Shown: positions 9,300-17,479 of the stretch, piece after piece | Layout of the letters: each line of letters opens with the position of its first letter | How positions within the stretch are numbered: position 1 is the first letter of the stretch | DNA from: Thiotrichales bacterium 19S3-11 | GTDB lineage: Bacteria; Pseudomonadota; Gammaproteobacteria; Francisellales; Francisellaceae | DNA: 48,431 bases | Direction: 5' to 3' | Assembly: GCA_021713295.1 (NCBI GenBank) | Contig: JAKJJU010000023.1 | Span: 1 to 48,431, forward strand | Translations under genes and position numbers: made by a program | Notes under the pieces: model-generated | Database searches by the model: none | The model's input: only the letters and a program-made list of their open reading frames with translations | What the model was told of the DNA's origin: nothing

Positions 9300-10046
9300 T
9301 CAGCTATTGACTAAATTAACTTGGTTTTTATGATTCAGAAATGCCTTGATTTGCTCAGGTGTACAACCTTTTGCACAAATAGCAGCAAGACCAAGTTCTT
9401 TCTGAGAATAATTGCTAGTAGTGCTTTCTGAACTATTATTTTTTATTTGTTGGTTATTTTGAGTCGTACTCGCTGAGTCCATTTGAGTTTTTTTAGCGAT
9501 AGCCTTATTTTTTTGAGTTGTTACGATGTGCTCATCGACTAGATTAGTCTTAGGCTCATTAATAATTTTAATATCATCACGACTATGAATAGTATGACTG
9601 AGTGTATTATTTGCTGGATAGATTACTTTTAGAAATGCAGGGCCAAATTGATTGACTTGTTCAGCTGTTGCATAAGTAATTAAATTCTTATTATGACTGA
9701 CCTTATCCAGCGCTTGCATTGTAGAATTTGCTTGTTGAGGCGGTGTGCCTTTACCGCTAAAAAGCAGACTAGATCGATACTGAGTTACTTCAGAAACTGA
9801 CCAGTTAAATAGCTGATGATAAAACGCTTTAAATGCAAGGCTATCAGCTGGCGAATCAATAGGAACTAAATGAGAAGAAGTGATTCGAGCACTATAAAGC
9901 TGGCGCAGAGTGTTCTCTGAAATAGTATTAACTTGAGTCTGATTACTTGTAACAATAAGTAGTTGCGAAAATGCATTACTTACAGAAACAATGCTAACTA
10001 AAGCAATTACGCTAAGCGCTGTTTTTTTTAAATCTATTTTTTTCAT
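9300..10046 (-). CDS. PstS-like periplasmic protein with a low-complexity tail, partner of the porin
   Basis: Residues 1-25 are a signal peptide. Residues about 28-140 match one lobe of phosphate-binding PstS-type proteins: LRQLYSARI (the LRxIFxG position), then PIDSPADSLAFKAFYHQLF and YRSSLLFSGKGTPPQ. Full PstS proteins have about 330 residues and two lobes; here only one lobe is present, followed by about 100 residues rich in K, N, S and T. It is the second gene of a two-gene operon with an outer membrane porin (34 bases apart). Such single-lobe PstS-like proteins next to porins are known in proteobacteria but their ligand is not established. The C-terminal ICAKGCTPEQIKAFLN may be a small disulphide-linked element. 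Confidence 0.65.
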   Translation of the reverse strand: MKKIDLKKTALSVIALVSIVSVSNAFSQLLIVTSNQTQVNTISENTLRQLYSARITSSHLVPIDSPADSLAFKAFYHQLFNWSVSEVTQYRSSLLFSGKGTPPQQANSTMQALDKVSHNKNLITYATAEQVNQFGPAFLKVIYPANNTLSHTIHSRDDIKIINEPKTNLVDEHIVTTQKNKAIAKKTQMDSASTTQNNQQIKNNSSESTTSNYSQKELGLAAICAKGCTPEQIKAFLNHKNQVNLVNS

Positions 10047-10080
10047 AAAGCTTCCCTTATTTAATCCTAGTGATGGTTTA

Positions 10081-11385
10081 TTAGAAGATTAAAGAAGCAG
10101 AGACCGTAAATAAATTTACATTGCCATCTGGATTCGTTTGGAATAATCCATAACCACCTTGATCTGGCATAATATAGCTCCAAGAGCCTTTTAATACAAG
10201 GTTTGCGTTGTAGTAGTAATTCAAACCAAGTGTTACTGATGATTGCCCTTGGGCAACTTCAGCGCCGGCGCCATATTCAGTTAATTCATTCCAGTTTGTC
10301 GTATACATTTTGGCATAGTTAATATACGGTAAGAATTTTTGGATATGATAGCCCAGTGAGAAATAATACGCATTTAAAGCGGCATAAGGTGCATCTAACT
10401 TACGTGAAGCAAACTCACTTGAAGCCCAAATATTGTTATAGTTCATTTCACCACCAACACTATAAAAACGACCGGTTTGATCACTTGGTGTTGGGGAACC
10501 AGTTGGAACATTGGTTGTTTCGACTTCTGTTTGAGCATACGATGCATGAACTTTAAAGATCGTATTTGAGAAAGTTAAATCACCACCAAATAGTTTATTA
10601 CCTTGAAAGCCTAGCTGTTGAACAGTTGTCATACCAGAGCCAATACTTAACACGGCATCATAATCCCATGAACTTTCACCAAAAAATGGTTGAAATGATA
10701 CATTCCAGCCACTATCGCCTAGGTTAGTCTGTAACAGTAAATTGACTCCGTTTAAGGAGTAAAATGGAATCAATCGATACACTTCATTTGGAAGAAAGGT
10801 ATAAGGATAATCATAACCAACTTCAATTTCTTGAGAATACAAAAATAATGGTAGTTGGAAACGACCTGCGCGCACAGCAATATTTTGATTTACTTGATAT
10901 TGAGCATACATCCAGTTAACGTTTGGTGTATATGCAGTATTGCCGTTTGTATCATCACCATCTGCGACCACTTGAGTCATAAAGGATAATTTATCTGTAA
11001 TTTGAGCATTTAATTGTAAACCAAATAAAGACGGCGTTGAGAAGGTCGCATCTTGGTTAACATTACCATGACCTGGTATATTATACTCAGCTGAATTATC
11101 AGAGATCGACATGCCTGTTGACATAAAGCCGTGTAAATCAAATTTAACACCATTTAAATCCCAGTTCAGCCCACTTAAGCCTGAACTTTGTGTGCTGTTT
11201 AAATTATTTTGGTTATTTTGTTGATTTACGCTATCATCTGAATTAGAAGTAGTTTGGTTTGTTGTTGATTGCTTGTCATTTGACGCTGAATTTGTAACAT
11301 TTGTTACTTGGTTATTATCAGCGGCATAAACACTTGCAATACCAAAGGCCAGCGCAATTGATATAGGTAATATCTTAGCTTTCAT
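10081..11385 (-). CDS. Outer membrane porin-like beta-barrel protein
   Basis: A 434-residue exported protein. Residues 1-22 form a signal peptide ending in VYAAD. Residues about 23-70 are an N/Q/S-rich linker. The rest alternates short aromatic beta strands (LDLHGFMSTGM-like start, repeated NYNN and YYYN segments) and ends in SLIF, a C-terminal phenylalanine as recognised by the BAM complex. The segment YDYPYTFLPNEVYRLIPFYS resembles proteobacterial porins that sit beside PstS-like proteins. The Shine-Dalgarno is gagga before the ATG at 11385. It is divergent from udp and is followed by the PstS-like gene. Confidence 0.75.
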   Translation of the reverse strand: MKAKILPISIALAFGIASVYAADNNQVTNVTNSASNDKQSTTNQTTSNSDDSVNQQNNQNNLNSTQSSGLSGLNWDLNGVKFDLHGFMSTGMSISDNSAEYNIPGHGNVNQDATFSTPSLFGLQLNAQITDKLSFMTQVVADGDDTNGNTAYTPNVNWMYAQYQVNQNIAVRAGRFQLPLFLYSQEIEVGYDYPYTFLPNEVYRLIPFYSLNGVNLLLQTNLGDSGWNVSFQPFFGESSWDYDAVLSIGSGMTTVQQLGFQGNKLFGGDLTFSNTIFKVHASYAQTEVETTNVPTGSPTPSDQTGRFYSVGGEMNYNNIWASSEFASRKLDAPYAALNAYYFSLGYHIQKFLPYINYAKMYTTNWNELTEYGAGAEVAQGQSSVTLGLNYYYNANLVLKGSWSYIMPDQGGYGLFQTNPDGNVNLFTVSASLIF

Positions 11386-11413
11386 TATGATGTTCCTCTA
11401 CACATATTTATTA

Positions 11414-11431
11414 CAACCCGAGCAACCCGAG
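11414..11431. repeat. Tandem 9-base direct repeat in the porin leader
   Basis: CAACCCGAG occurs twice back to back (11414-11422 and 11423-11431), about 30-45 bases upstream of the porin start on the minus strand. It is GC-rich against an AT-rich background and lies in the probable 5' untranslated region, so it could be a regulator or small-RNA site. No function is shown. Confidence 0.6.
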
Positions 11432-11615
11432 ATAAAATTCCGCAACATGCTCGCATATTTTTTTGTAATAAGCAAGGGATAAAATATTGAAAAATAGGCA
11501 ATTAATTGTAATAAAAGAAATGAATATATATTATTGTAATGTTGATTAATTGTTGTAAATTGAATTTCAAGCGGTTTTTAGTTGTTTTAATAATCACGCA
11601 TGAAAAGGAAAAATT

Positions 11616-12380
11616 ATGAGTTTAGATGAAAAAAAGAAACGATACCATGTTAACTTAAGTCGATACGATCTTAAAGGTGTAACAACAGCACTCTTACCTG
11701 GAGATCCTCAGCGTGTTGAATATTTAGCAAACTTATTAGATAAAAATTTTGATTTTATTACCACTCATAGAGAATATACTTCGGCGACTGCTTTAATTAA
11801 TAATCAAAAGGTTTTAATTTGTTCAACGGGCATGGGAGGCCCTTCAGTTGGTATTTGCCTTGAAGAGTTAGCAATGCTTGGTGTGAAAAATTTTATCAGA
11901 GTTGGGACAACAGGCGCCATTCAAAAACATATTAATTTAGGCGATGTTATTATCACAAGTGCTTCTGTTAGATTAGATGGTACATCACTTCACTATGCGC
12001 CGATTGAATATCCTGCTGTTGCCGATTTTGATTTAACGATGAAGCTTGTTGAAAGTGCAAGAATACAAAATATAGCAATGCATTTGGGAATTACAGCCTC
12101 ATCAGATACATTTTATCCAGGCCAAGAGCGCTATGATAGTTATTCCGGATATGTTAGGCGTTCATTTCAAGGTTCACTGAAGGAATGGCAAAAGCTAAAT
12201 GTATTAAATTATGAGATGGAGTCATCGGCATTATTTAGTATAGCTTCCACGTTTGGTTTAAAAGCAGCTTCAATAGCGGCAGTGATAGCTAATCGGGTTG
12301 TATCAGAAACACCAGATGCGACATCTTATGATGAGGCAATGGCAAAAATTATTAATATCGTAAAAAAGTTATTTGATTAA
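11616..12380 (+). CDS. udp: Uridine phosphorylase
   Basis: Splits uridine with phosphate into uracil and ribose-1-phosphate in pyrimidine salvage; a cytoplasmic hexamer. The 254 residues show LPGDPQRVEYLA near residue 28 (phosphate binding), CSTGMGGPSVGICLEEL near 70, and YEMESSALFSIAS near 197, where the Glu-Met-Glu binds ribose. The QERYDSYSG segment is typical of uridine rather than purine phosphorylases. AAGGAA at 11605-11610 precedes the ATG. Confidence 0.92.
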   Translation: MSLDEKKKRYHVNLSRYDLKGVTTALLPGDPQRVEYLANLLDKNFDFITTHREYTSATALINNQKVLICSTGMGGPSVGICLEELAMLGVKNFIRVGTTGAIQKHINLGDVIITSASVRLDGTSLHYAPIEYPAVADFDLTMKLVESARIQNIAMHLGITASSDTFYPGQERYDSYSGYVRRSFQGSLKEWQKLNVLNYEMESSALFSIASTFGLKAASIAAVIANRVVSETPDATSYDEAMAKIINIVKKLFD

Positions 12381-12555
12381 TCTCTAAATTGTAATCATTT
12401 ATTGTTATGACTTATGAATTGTTTTTATTTTATATAGCATAATATATGATGAATTTGATTATTTTTGAAACAATATCTAAATTTTATTTTCTAAAAAAAT
12501 CGATAATAATTAATGTAGACATTTTGAATTAATAGTGACCAGGGAGGGGATTATT

Positions 12556-14088
12556 ATGTCTAACAGTGTTATCGTTATCGGTGCTGGAGCAGCAGGGCTT
12601 GCAGCAGCAAATAAGCTTAAAAATGAAGGCGTTCAAGATGTTAAAATCTTAGAGGCTAGAGATTATATTGGAGGGCGCGTTCATACAATACACCCATCAT
12701 CTGAACAACTAAAGCATTTATCAATTGATGTGGGTGCTTCATGGATTCATGGAATAAAAGGAGAAGATGGGGATAGCTTTAATCCAATTATGGATTTAGT
12801 TGAAAAATATGGGATTGAATACCTTAAAACACACTTTAATGATTCTAATTTTAAAGAAACAAGAAAAGGTTCGGCTATTTATGACTTAATCAGTCACGAA
12901 AAGCTAACTGAAGAAAAAGTAAAAAAATTAATTAAGTTAGCAGAAGCATTTGAGTCAAACGTAGCTGAAGTTGCAAGAGATACGAAAGACAGTGATCAGA
13001 TCTCAATAAATGATGTATTTGAAGCATTTTGTCAGCAACAAAAAATTAATAAAGATAGTAAGAAATATCGTAGACTTTTACAACTTGTCTTAGTTATGTT
13101 TGATTTAGAGTATGGCTTAGATTTAGATAAACTTTCAATTCATGCAGCAGATCCATACGATCACTCAAAAATTGCAGGTGATAATGTTATTTTCCCAAAT
13201 GGATTTTCACAAGTTACAGATAACTTAGCTAAAGATTTTGGCATAGGGTCGATTTATTTAAATCAACCAGTTACTAAAATTGATACATCTAATCAGGATA
13301 AAATAATAATAACAACTGAAAAAAATGGACAGATAGAAGCGCATTGTTGTGATTATGTGATTAACACAATGCCAATCGGAGTGCTTAAATCTGATTTAGT
13401 TGAATTTACACCGAGTTTATCTAAGGAAAAACAACAAGCAATTAATCAATTAGAAATGGGGGATTTTGAAAAAACATTTTTAATTTTTGATGAATGCTTT
13501 TGGCAAGACGATAAAGGGAGTGAATGGCTAGGCAATATCTCAGAAGATACCATCAAAAACAAACGTACACTTGATATGATGAACTTTTATAAATACAGTG
13601 AAAATTTTGATAAACCTATGTTAATGGTTTTATCCTCTGGTTCCTATGCAAAGGCGTTAAATCAATGTACGAAAGAAGAAAAAATTCAGATTATTATGAA
13701 TGAATTAAAAAAGATGTATCCTAATAAATTAATACCCTACCCAAGAGAAGTAATTTCAACAAATTGGCGAGAGGATCCTTATAGTAGGGGCTCATTTGTT
13801 GCCATAAGAAAAGGCATTTCACCTAATCTATTAGCAGAGATGGCAAGGCCAGAAGCAAATGGGCGATTGATTTTTGCTGGTGAAGGCAGTTCTAAAAAAC
13901 GCTACGCAACCGTTGATGGTGCCTATAAAAGTGGTAAAGAAGCAGCAGAAGTAGTGGTTAATGATATTAATGCCAAACAAACTCAAGCACATGCAGGCTT
14001 ACACAGCTTGGATGCTCCAAAAGTGTTTAGTGTTAGCGCAGCTAATCAAGCTAGTAAATTGAAAGGCTCTTCTATGTCTTATCATTAA
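12556..14088 (+). CDS. FAD-dependent amine oxidase, polyamine-oxidase-like
   Basis: A 510-residue flavoenzyme of the monoamine/polyamine oxidase family. The N-terminus SVIVIGAGAAGLAAANKL is the dinucleotide-binding fold, followed by LEARDYIGGRVHT. DVGASWIHGI is the FAD/substrate motif of polyamine and spermine oxidases, and FAGEGSSKKRYATVDGAYKSG is the C-terminal FAD motif. There is no signal peptide, so it acts in the cytoplasm, where it would oxidise polyamines with release of hydrogen peroxide. I start it at the ATG at 12556 because GGGAGG lies at 12542-12547; an in-frame GTG at 12535 sits before that site. It stands alone, overlapping the stop of convergent waaL by four bases. The substrate is inferred from the family. 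Confidence 0.8.
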   Translation: MSNSVIVIGAGAAGLAAANKLKNEGVQDVKILEARDYIGGRVHTIHPSSEQLKHLSIDVGASWIHGIKGEDGDSFNPIMDLVEKYGIEYLKTHFNDSNFKETRKGSAIYDLISHEKLTEEKVKKLIKLAEAFESNVAEVARDTKDSDQISINDVFEAFCQQQKINKDSKKYRRLLQLVLVMFDLEYGLDLDKLSIHAADPYDHSKIAGDNVIFPNGFSQVTDNLAKDFGIGSIYLNQPVTKIDTSNQDKIIITTEKNGQIEAHCCDYVINTMPIGVLKSDLVEFTPSLSKEKQQAINQLEMGDFEKTFLIFDECFWQDDKGSEWLGNISEDTIKNKRTLDMMNFYKYSENFDKPMLMVLSSGSYAKALNQCTKEEKIQIIMNELKKMYPNKLIPYPREVISTNWREDPYSRGSFVAIRKGISPNLLAEMARPEANGRLIFAGEGSSKKRYATVDGAYKSGKEAAEVVVNDINAKQTQAHAGLHSLDAPKVFSVSAANQASKLKGSSMSYH

Positions 14089-15362
14089 CTCACTGTGTGT
14101 GTTGAGTGATTTACAAGCTGAGGTTGTTTAAGATTAGATAGGAAAAATAAGCTGACAAAAAAGGCAACTTCATAGGATGCAGGGTTATGATATAAGATAG
14201 ATTCAATCAGAGCATAGAAGACAAAGCTAATAGATACACCTAATGCAAGTTTAGCTTCAATGCCTTTGCGAATCTTAAATAAACTATCATAGATCATAAA
14301 AGCCAAGTATAGAATAAATAAACATAGGCCAACTAGGCCAATTTTTGTGATAATAAATAGAAACTCACTGTGTGGATCACTAGTTGTTAAATTGGGATTA
14401 TTAAGGTCTTGATAACTTCCTTGAATAGGAGTTCCAGTGCCTGAACCAATAATCGGATGTTTTTTGAACTGTTCTAAAGCAAGTCTTAACATGATTGTGC
14501 GTTGGCCAAAAGATGTATCATCTGCATTGGATTCAACTTGGGTAACCGAGTGAATAAGTTTCTCTATACGCTGGTGCGCCGAGTGAGATAAAAAAGCAAT
14601 AGCAATTGCTATAACAATCAATAAACAAAATGCTAACAGCGCTTGTTTATAATTTTTAACAAAATATTGCATAACAAATATAATTGCTAATACTGCATAT
14701 AATAAGATACCAGTTTTGCTTGAATTAAGAAAAACGACATAATAAGAAATTAGAAAGAATAACACAGCATAAACTATTTTTAAGCCAAATGGTCGATGAT
14801 AAATAATGAGTGTCGCACAGAAAAAGGCACCTAATGCACTGATAAAGCCAGTCTCTGTATGTGATTGAAGTGGGCTGGTAGGATCATAACCTTGATAGGT
14901 TGAAAAATTTGAAATCCATTGAAAAAAGTGAACGTTCATTGTTGAAATAATTCCAATTAATGAAACGATCAGTGCGCCGAAAATAAAACTGTTATAAGCA
15001 CTTAGTTGCCAATTACGTTTGTTATATAGAGTTATTAGCATTGGTGTTAGAAGTAGTGGAAAGAGCAGCCAATTGTATTTAGTTGCAATTCTAAGGCCAC
15101 CTTCTTGTAGTGCGTTTGGTGTGTACAGAATTCCAATGTACATCATAATGGGCAATAGCAACATAGGTATCATGAGTTTATTTGATTTAAGGTAGTAAAT
15201 GGCACCTTTAATATCACCACCAATTAATGCACAAATAATGGCAATACCAAAGGGGATCGTCGTCAATGCTCTGCCTAGTCCAAAGCATGCAAAAGGAATT
15301 AGAAATGAGATAGCGGATAGGTATAAAAAGAACGTTCTTATTTTTTGATAGTTAATCAGCAT
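14085..15362 (-). CDS. waaL: O-antigen ligase WaaL family membrane protein
   Basis: A 425-residue inner-membrane protein with about 12 helices. It carries the O-antigen ligase signature: LNSSKTGILLY near residue 212, then a large periplasmic loop with GQRTIMLRLALEQFKKHP and IGSGTGTP, and SDPHSEFLFI near 330, whose histidine is the conserved catalytic one. WaaL joins undecaprenyl-linked O-antigen to lipid A-core at the periplasmic face. The related Wzy polymerases share this fold, but the loop pattern fits the ligase better. It is divergent from the GT9 glycosyltransferase, with 168 bases between them. Confidence 0.8.
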   Translation of the reverse strand: MLINYQKIRTFFLYLSAISFLIPFACFGLGRALTTIPFGIAIICALIGGDIKGAIYYLKSNKLMIPMLLLPIMMYIGILYTPNALQEGGLRIATKYNWLLFPLLLTPMLITLYNKRNWQLSAYNSFIFGALIVSLIGIISTMNVHFFQWISNFSTYQGYDPTSPLQSHTETGFISALGAFFCATLIIYHRPFGLKIVYAVLFFLISYYVVFLNSSKTGILLYAVLAIIFVMQYFVKNYKQALLAFCLLIVIAIAIAFLSHSAHQRIEKLIHSVTQVESNADDTSFGQRTIMLRLALEQFKKHPIIGSGTGTPIQGSYQDLNNPNLTTSDPHSEFLFIITKIGLVGLCLFILYLAFMIYDSLFKIRKGIEAKLALGVSISFVFYALIESILYHNPASYEVAFFVSLFFLSNLKQPQLVNHSTHTVS

Positions 15363-15476
15363 GTTGTGTCATCTTCTTTATAAATTAAGCGCAATATAAT
15401 TTAAAGTGATATTATAGATTATTTAGGCTATTTGCCCAGAAATTATTGGGTTAATTCTTTTTGTTTTAACTAAAGA

Positions 15477-15485
15477 TGATATAAT
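15477..15485 (+). promoter_or_regulatory. Extended -10 promoter for the GT9 gene
   Basis: TGATATAAT is a perfect extended -10 (TGnTATAAT) placed 45 bases upstream of the ATG at 15531. No good -35 is seen, which extended -10 promoters do not need. Confidence 0.5.
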
Positions 15486-15530
15486 TTTGCACAATGATTA
15501 ATTATTAAAATGAATGATTGAGTATTTGTT

Positions 15531-16586
15531 ATGCAGTCAATTGATCTGAAAAATAAAAAATTGTTAGTTGTCAGAGCAGATAATATAGGTGATTTAGTTT
15601 GTACTACGCCGTTAATTAGAGCAATTAAAGAGCAATATCCTACTGCGACAATTGATGTTATGTTAAATACATATAATGAAACAGTTTTGGCAAATAATCC
15701 TTATGTTAGAAAGATAATTAGCTATGAGAAAGCTAAACATAGAAAAGGAAGTTTGCTTAAAACCTACAGGAATAAATTTCTATTTTTTAGACGTTTAAAG
15801 AAAGAGCGTTATGATTATGCATTACTTGCTGCTGGTGGGTTTAAGGAAAAAGAAATTAGCTATGTATCTTTAGCTGGAATTAAGAAACTAATAGGTTATA
15901 TTGATAAACCAAATCAAAAAAAGCATTTGTATTTTGCCATGGAGGCTAAAGATAGAGAGAGGCAGCATGAAGTTGAACTTGTTTATGAACTAGGTAAAAA
16001 TGCTTTTGGTCTAACGAAGATGCCTGGAAATATGCAACTTTATCCGGATAAAGTGCTTATTGAAGCATTAAGAAATAAGTACCATGTTCATGAGCATGCT
16101 AAGCCAATTGGTATTCATTTAAGCTCTAGAAAACCACAAAACCGCTGGTCAATTGAATCCTATGTTGATTTAATCAAACAATTACATGCAAATAATGTTA
16201 GCCAACCCATACTAATTTTTTGGTCTCCAGGATCAGAAAATAATCCACTTCATCCAGGTGATGATGAAAAAGCACAATACCTTGAAGAACAGCTAAAAAC
16301 TGTTGATGGGCTTAATTTATGCTTTATTAAAACTGAGCACTTATCAGAATTAATTGCCGGTATTGCTTTATGTGACTCATTTATTTGTTGTGATGGTGGA
16401 ACAATGCATATTGCCGCAGCTCTAGTTAATCGAATGGTTGTCATTTTTGGTAGTACAAATGCTGCGAATTGGAAACCATGGAATGTTCAACATCATTTGT
16501 TACAAAAGTCTTCTAAAGTTGCAAAAGATGTAACGGTTAGTGAAGTTATAGATGCTTTTTTAGATTTAGAAGAGAGCATAGTGTAA
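15531..16586 (+). CDS. Glycosyltransferase family 9 (LPS heptosyltransferase-like)
   Basis: A 351-residue cytoplasmic-face GT-B enzyme that adds heptose or a related sugar to the LPS core. KLLVVRADNIGDLVCTTPLI is the N-terminal GT9 signature, and FICCDGGTMHIAAAL with VVIFGST is the C-terminal ADP-sugar-binding motif. It differs clearly from the WaaF protein at 20527-21579, so it performs a different core or O-unit transfer; I cannot tell whether it is WaaC, WaaQ or another. The ribosome binding site is weak (TTGAG). Confidence 0.8.
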   Translation: MQSIDLKNKKLLVVRADNIGDLVCTTPLIRAIKEQYPTATIDVMLNTYNETVLANNPYVRKIISYEKAKHRKGSLLKTYRNKFLFFRRLKKERYDYALLAAGGFKEKEISYVSLAGIKKLIGYIDKPNQKKHLYFAMEAKDRERQHEVELVYELGKNAFGLTKMPGNMQLYPDKVLIEALRNKYHVHEHAKPIGIHLSSRKPQNRWSIESYVDLIKQLHANNVSQPILIFWSPGSENNPLHPGDDEKAQYLEEQLKTVDGLNLCFIKTEHLSELIAGIALCDSFICCDGGTMHIAAALVNRMVVIFGSTNAANWKPWNVQHHLLQKSSKVAKDVTVSEVIDAFLDLEESIV

Positions 16587-16659
16587 GCGTAAATTGTATT
16601 TAGCTTCAAAGCACTTTATGATGGTGATAAGCCTAAAATAAATTGGAGGATAACTGGTT

Positions 16660-16917
16660 ATGAATTTTGATGGCGGACAACGCTCAGACGCAAAAGCAGC
16701 TGTTGATTTTCCTTTGGATTTAGATCAGATATTATCGCATAGCGAGCATGCAGGTAACCAAGAAGTTGCTCAAGCACTTGGCAATCTTGTGGCATCGGCA
16801 ATTGAGCTCACTAAGCTTGCAAGTCAGTATGAAACGATTACTTCAGCAGATGACTTTTTAAAACTCTATAAAAAAAGTTTTTTAACAATTTCTAGTGCCT
16901 TTGAATATGCCGAGTAA
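16660..16917 (+). CDS. Small protein of unknown function upstream of tag
   Basis: An 85-residue acidic, probably helical protein without signal peptide, cysteines or membrane segments. I do not recognise a family. It is likely real: GGAGG at 16645-16649 precedes the ATG, and its stop is directly followed by the tag start, as in a translationally coupled operon with tag and glnE. The middle, EVAQALGNLVASAIELTKLA, looks like an amphipathic helix. No function can be read from it. Confidence 0.6.
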   Translation: MNFDGGQRSDAKAAVDFPLDLDQILSHSEHAGNQEVAQALGNLVASAIELTKLASQYETITSADDFLKLYKKSFLTISSAFEYAE

Positions 16918-16918
16918 G

Positions 16919-17479
16919 ATGCGCTGTGCTTGGGTTAATGATGATCCATTATACATTAGTTATCACGATCAAGAGTGGGGTGTTCCGCTTTATGATGATC
17001 AAAAGTTATTTGAATTTCTGTGCTTGGAAGGAATGCAAGCTGGTCTGAGTTGGATAACTATCTTAAAAAAGCGTCATGCCTATCGAGAACTGTTTGATAA
17101 TTTTGATATTTATGCAATTGCAGCCTATGATGATCTAAAGGTTCAATCATTAGTCAATAATCCTAAGATCATACGTAATCGCTTAAAAATAAATGCAATT
17201 ATTAATAACGCACGTGCCTGTATTAAGCTTAATCAAAAGCATACACTTAGTGATTATATATGGGCATTTGTTGATGGTAAGGTTCTTGTAAATCATTACT
17301 TTGATAATAAACAGGTGCCTTCAGAGAGTGAAATTTCGACTTTGATGTCTAATGATTTAAAAAAGCAGGGTTTTAAGTTTGTAGGGCCTACAATTTGTTA
17401 TGCATTTATGCAAGCGGTTGGTATGGTTAATGATCATACGCTTGATTGTTTTCGTCATCGGGAGTTAGTTAAAAATTAA
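16919..17479 (+). CDS. tag: DNA-3-methyladenine glycosylase I
   Basis: Base-excision repair enzyme that removes 3-methyladenine. It begins MRCAWVNDDPLYISYHDQEW, very close to E. coli Tag. The zinc site is Cys3, His16 and the C-terminal His and Cys in NDHTLDCFRH. The catalytic-pocket segment LEGMQAGLSW is present. I chose the ATG at 16919, one base after the preceding stop, because it gives the family N-terminus; an ATG at 16907 is an alternative that adds four residues. The stop overlaps the glnE start by one base. Confidence 0.93.
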   Translation: MRCAWVNDDPLYISYHDQEWGVPLYDDQKLFEFLCLEGMQAGLSWITILKKRHAYRELFDNFDIYAIAAYDDLKVQSLVNNPKIIRNRLKINAIINNARACIKLNQKHTLSDYIWAFVDGKVLVNHYFDNKQVPSESEISTLMSNDLKKQGFKFVGPTICYAFMQAVGMVNDHTLDCFRHRELVKN

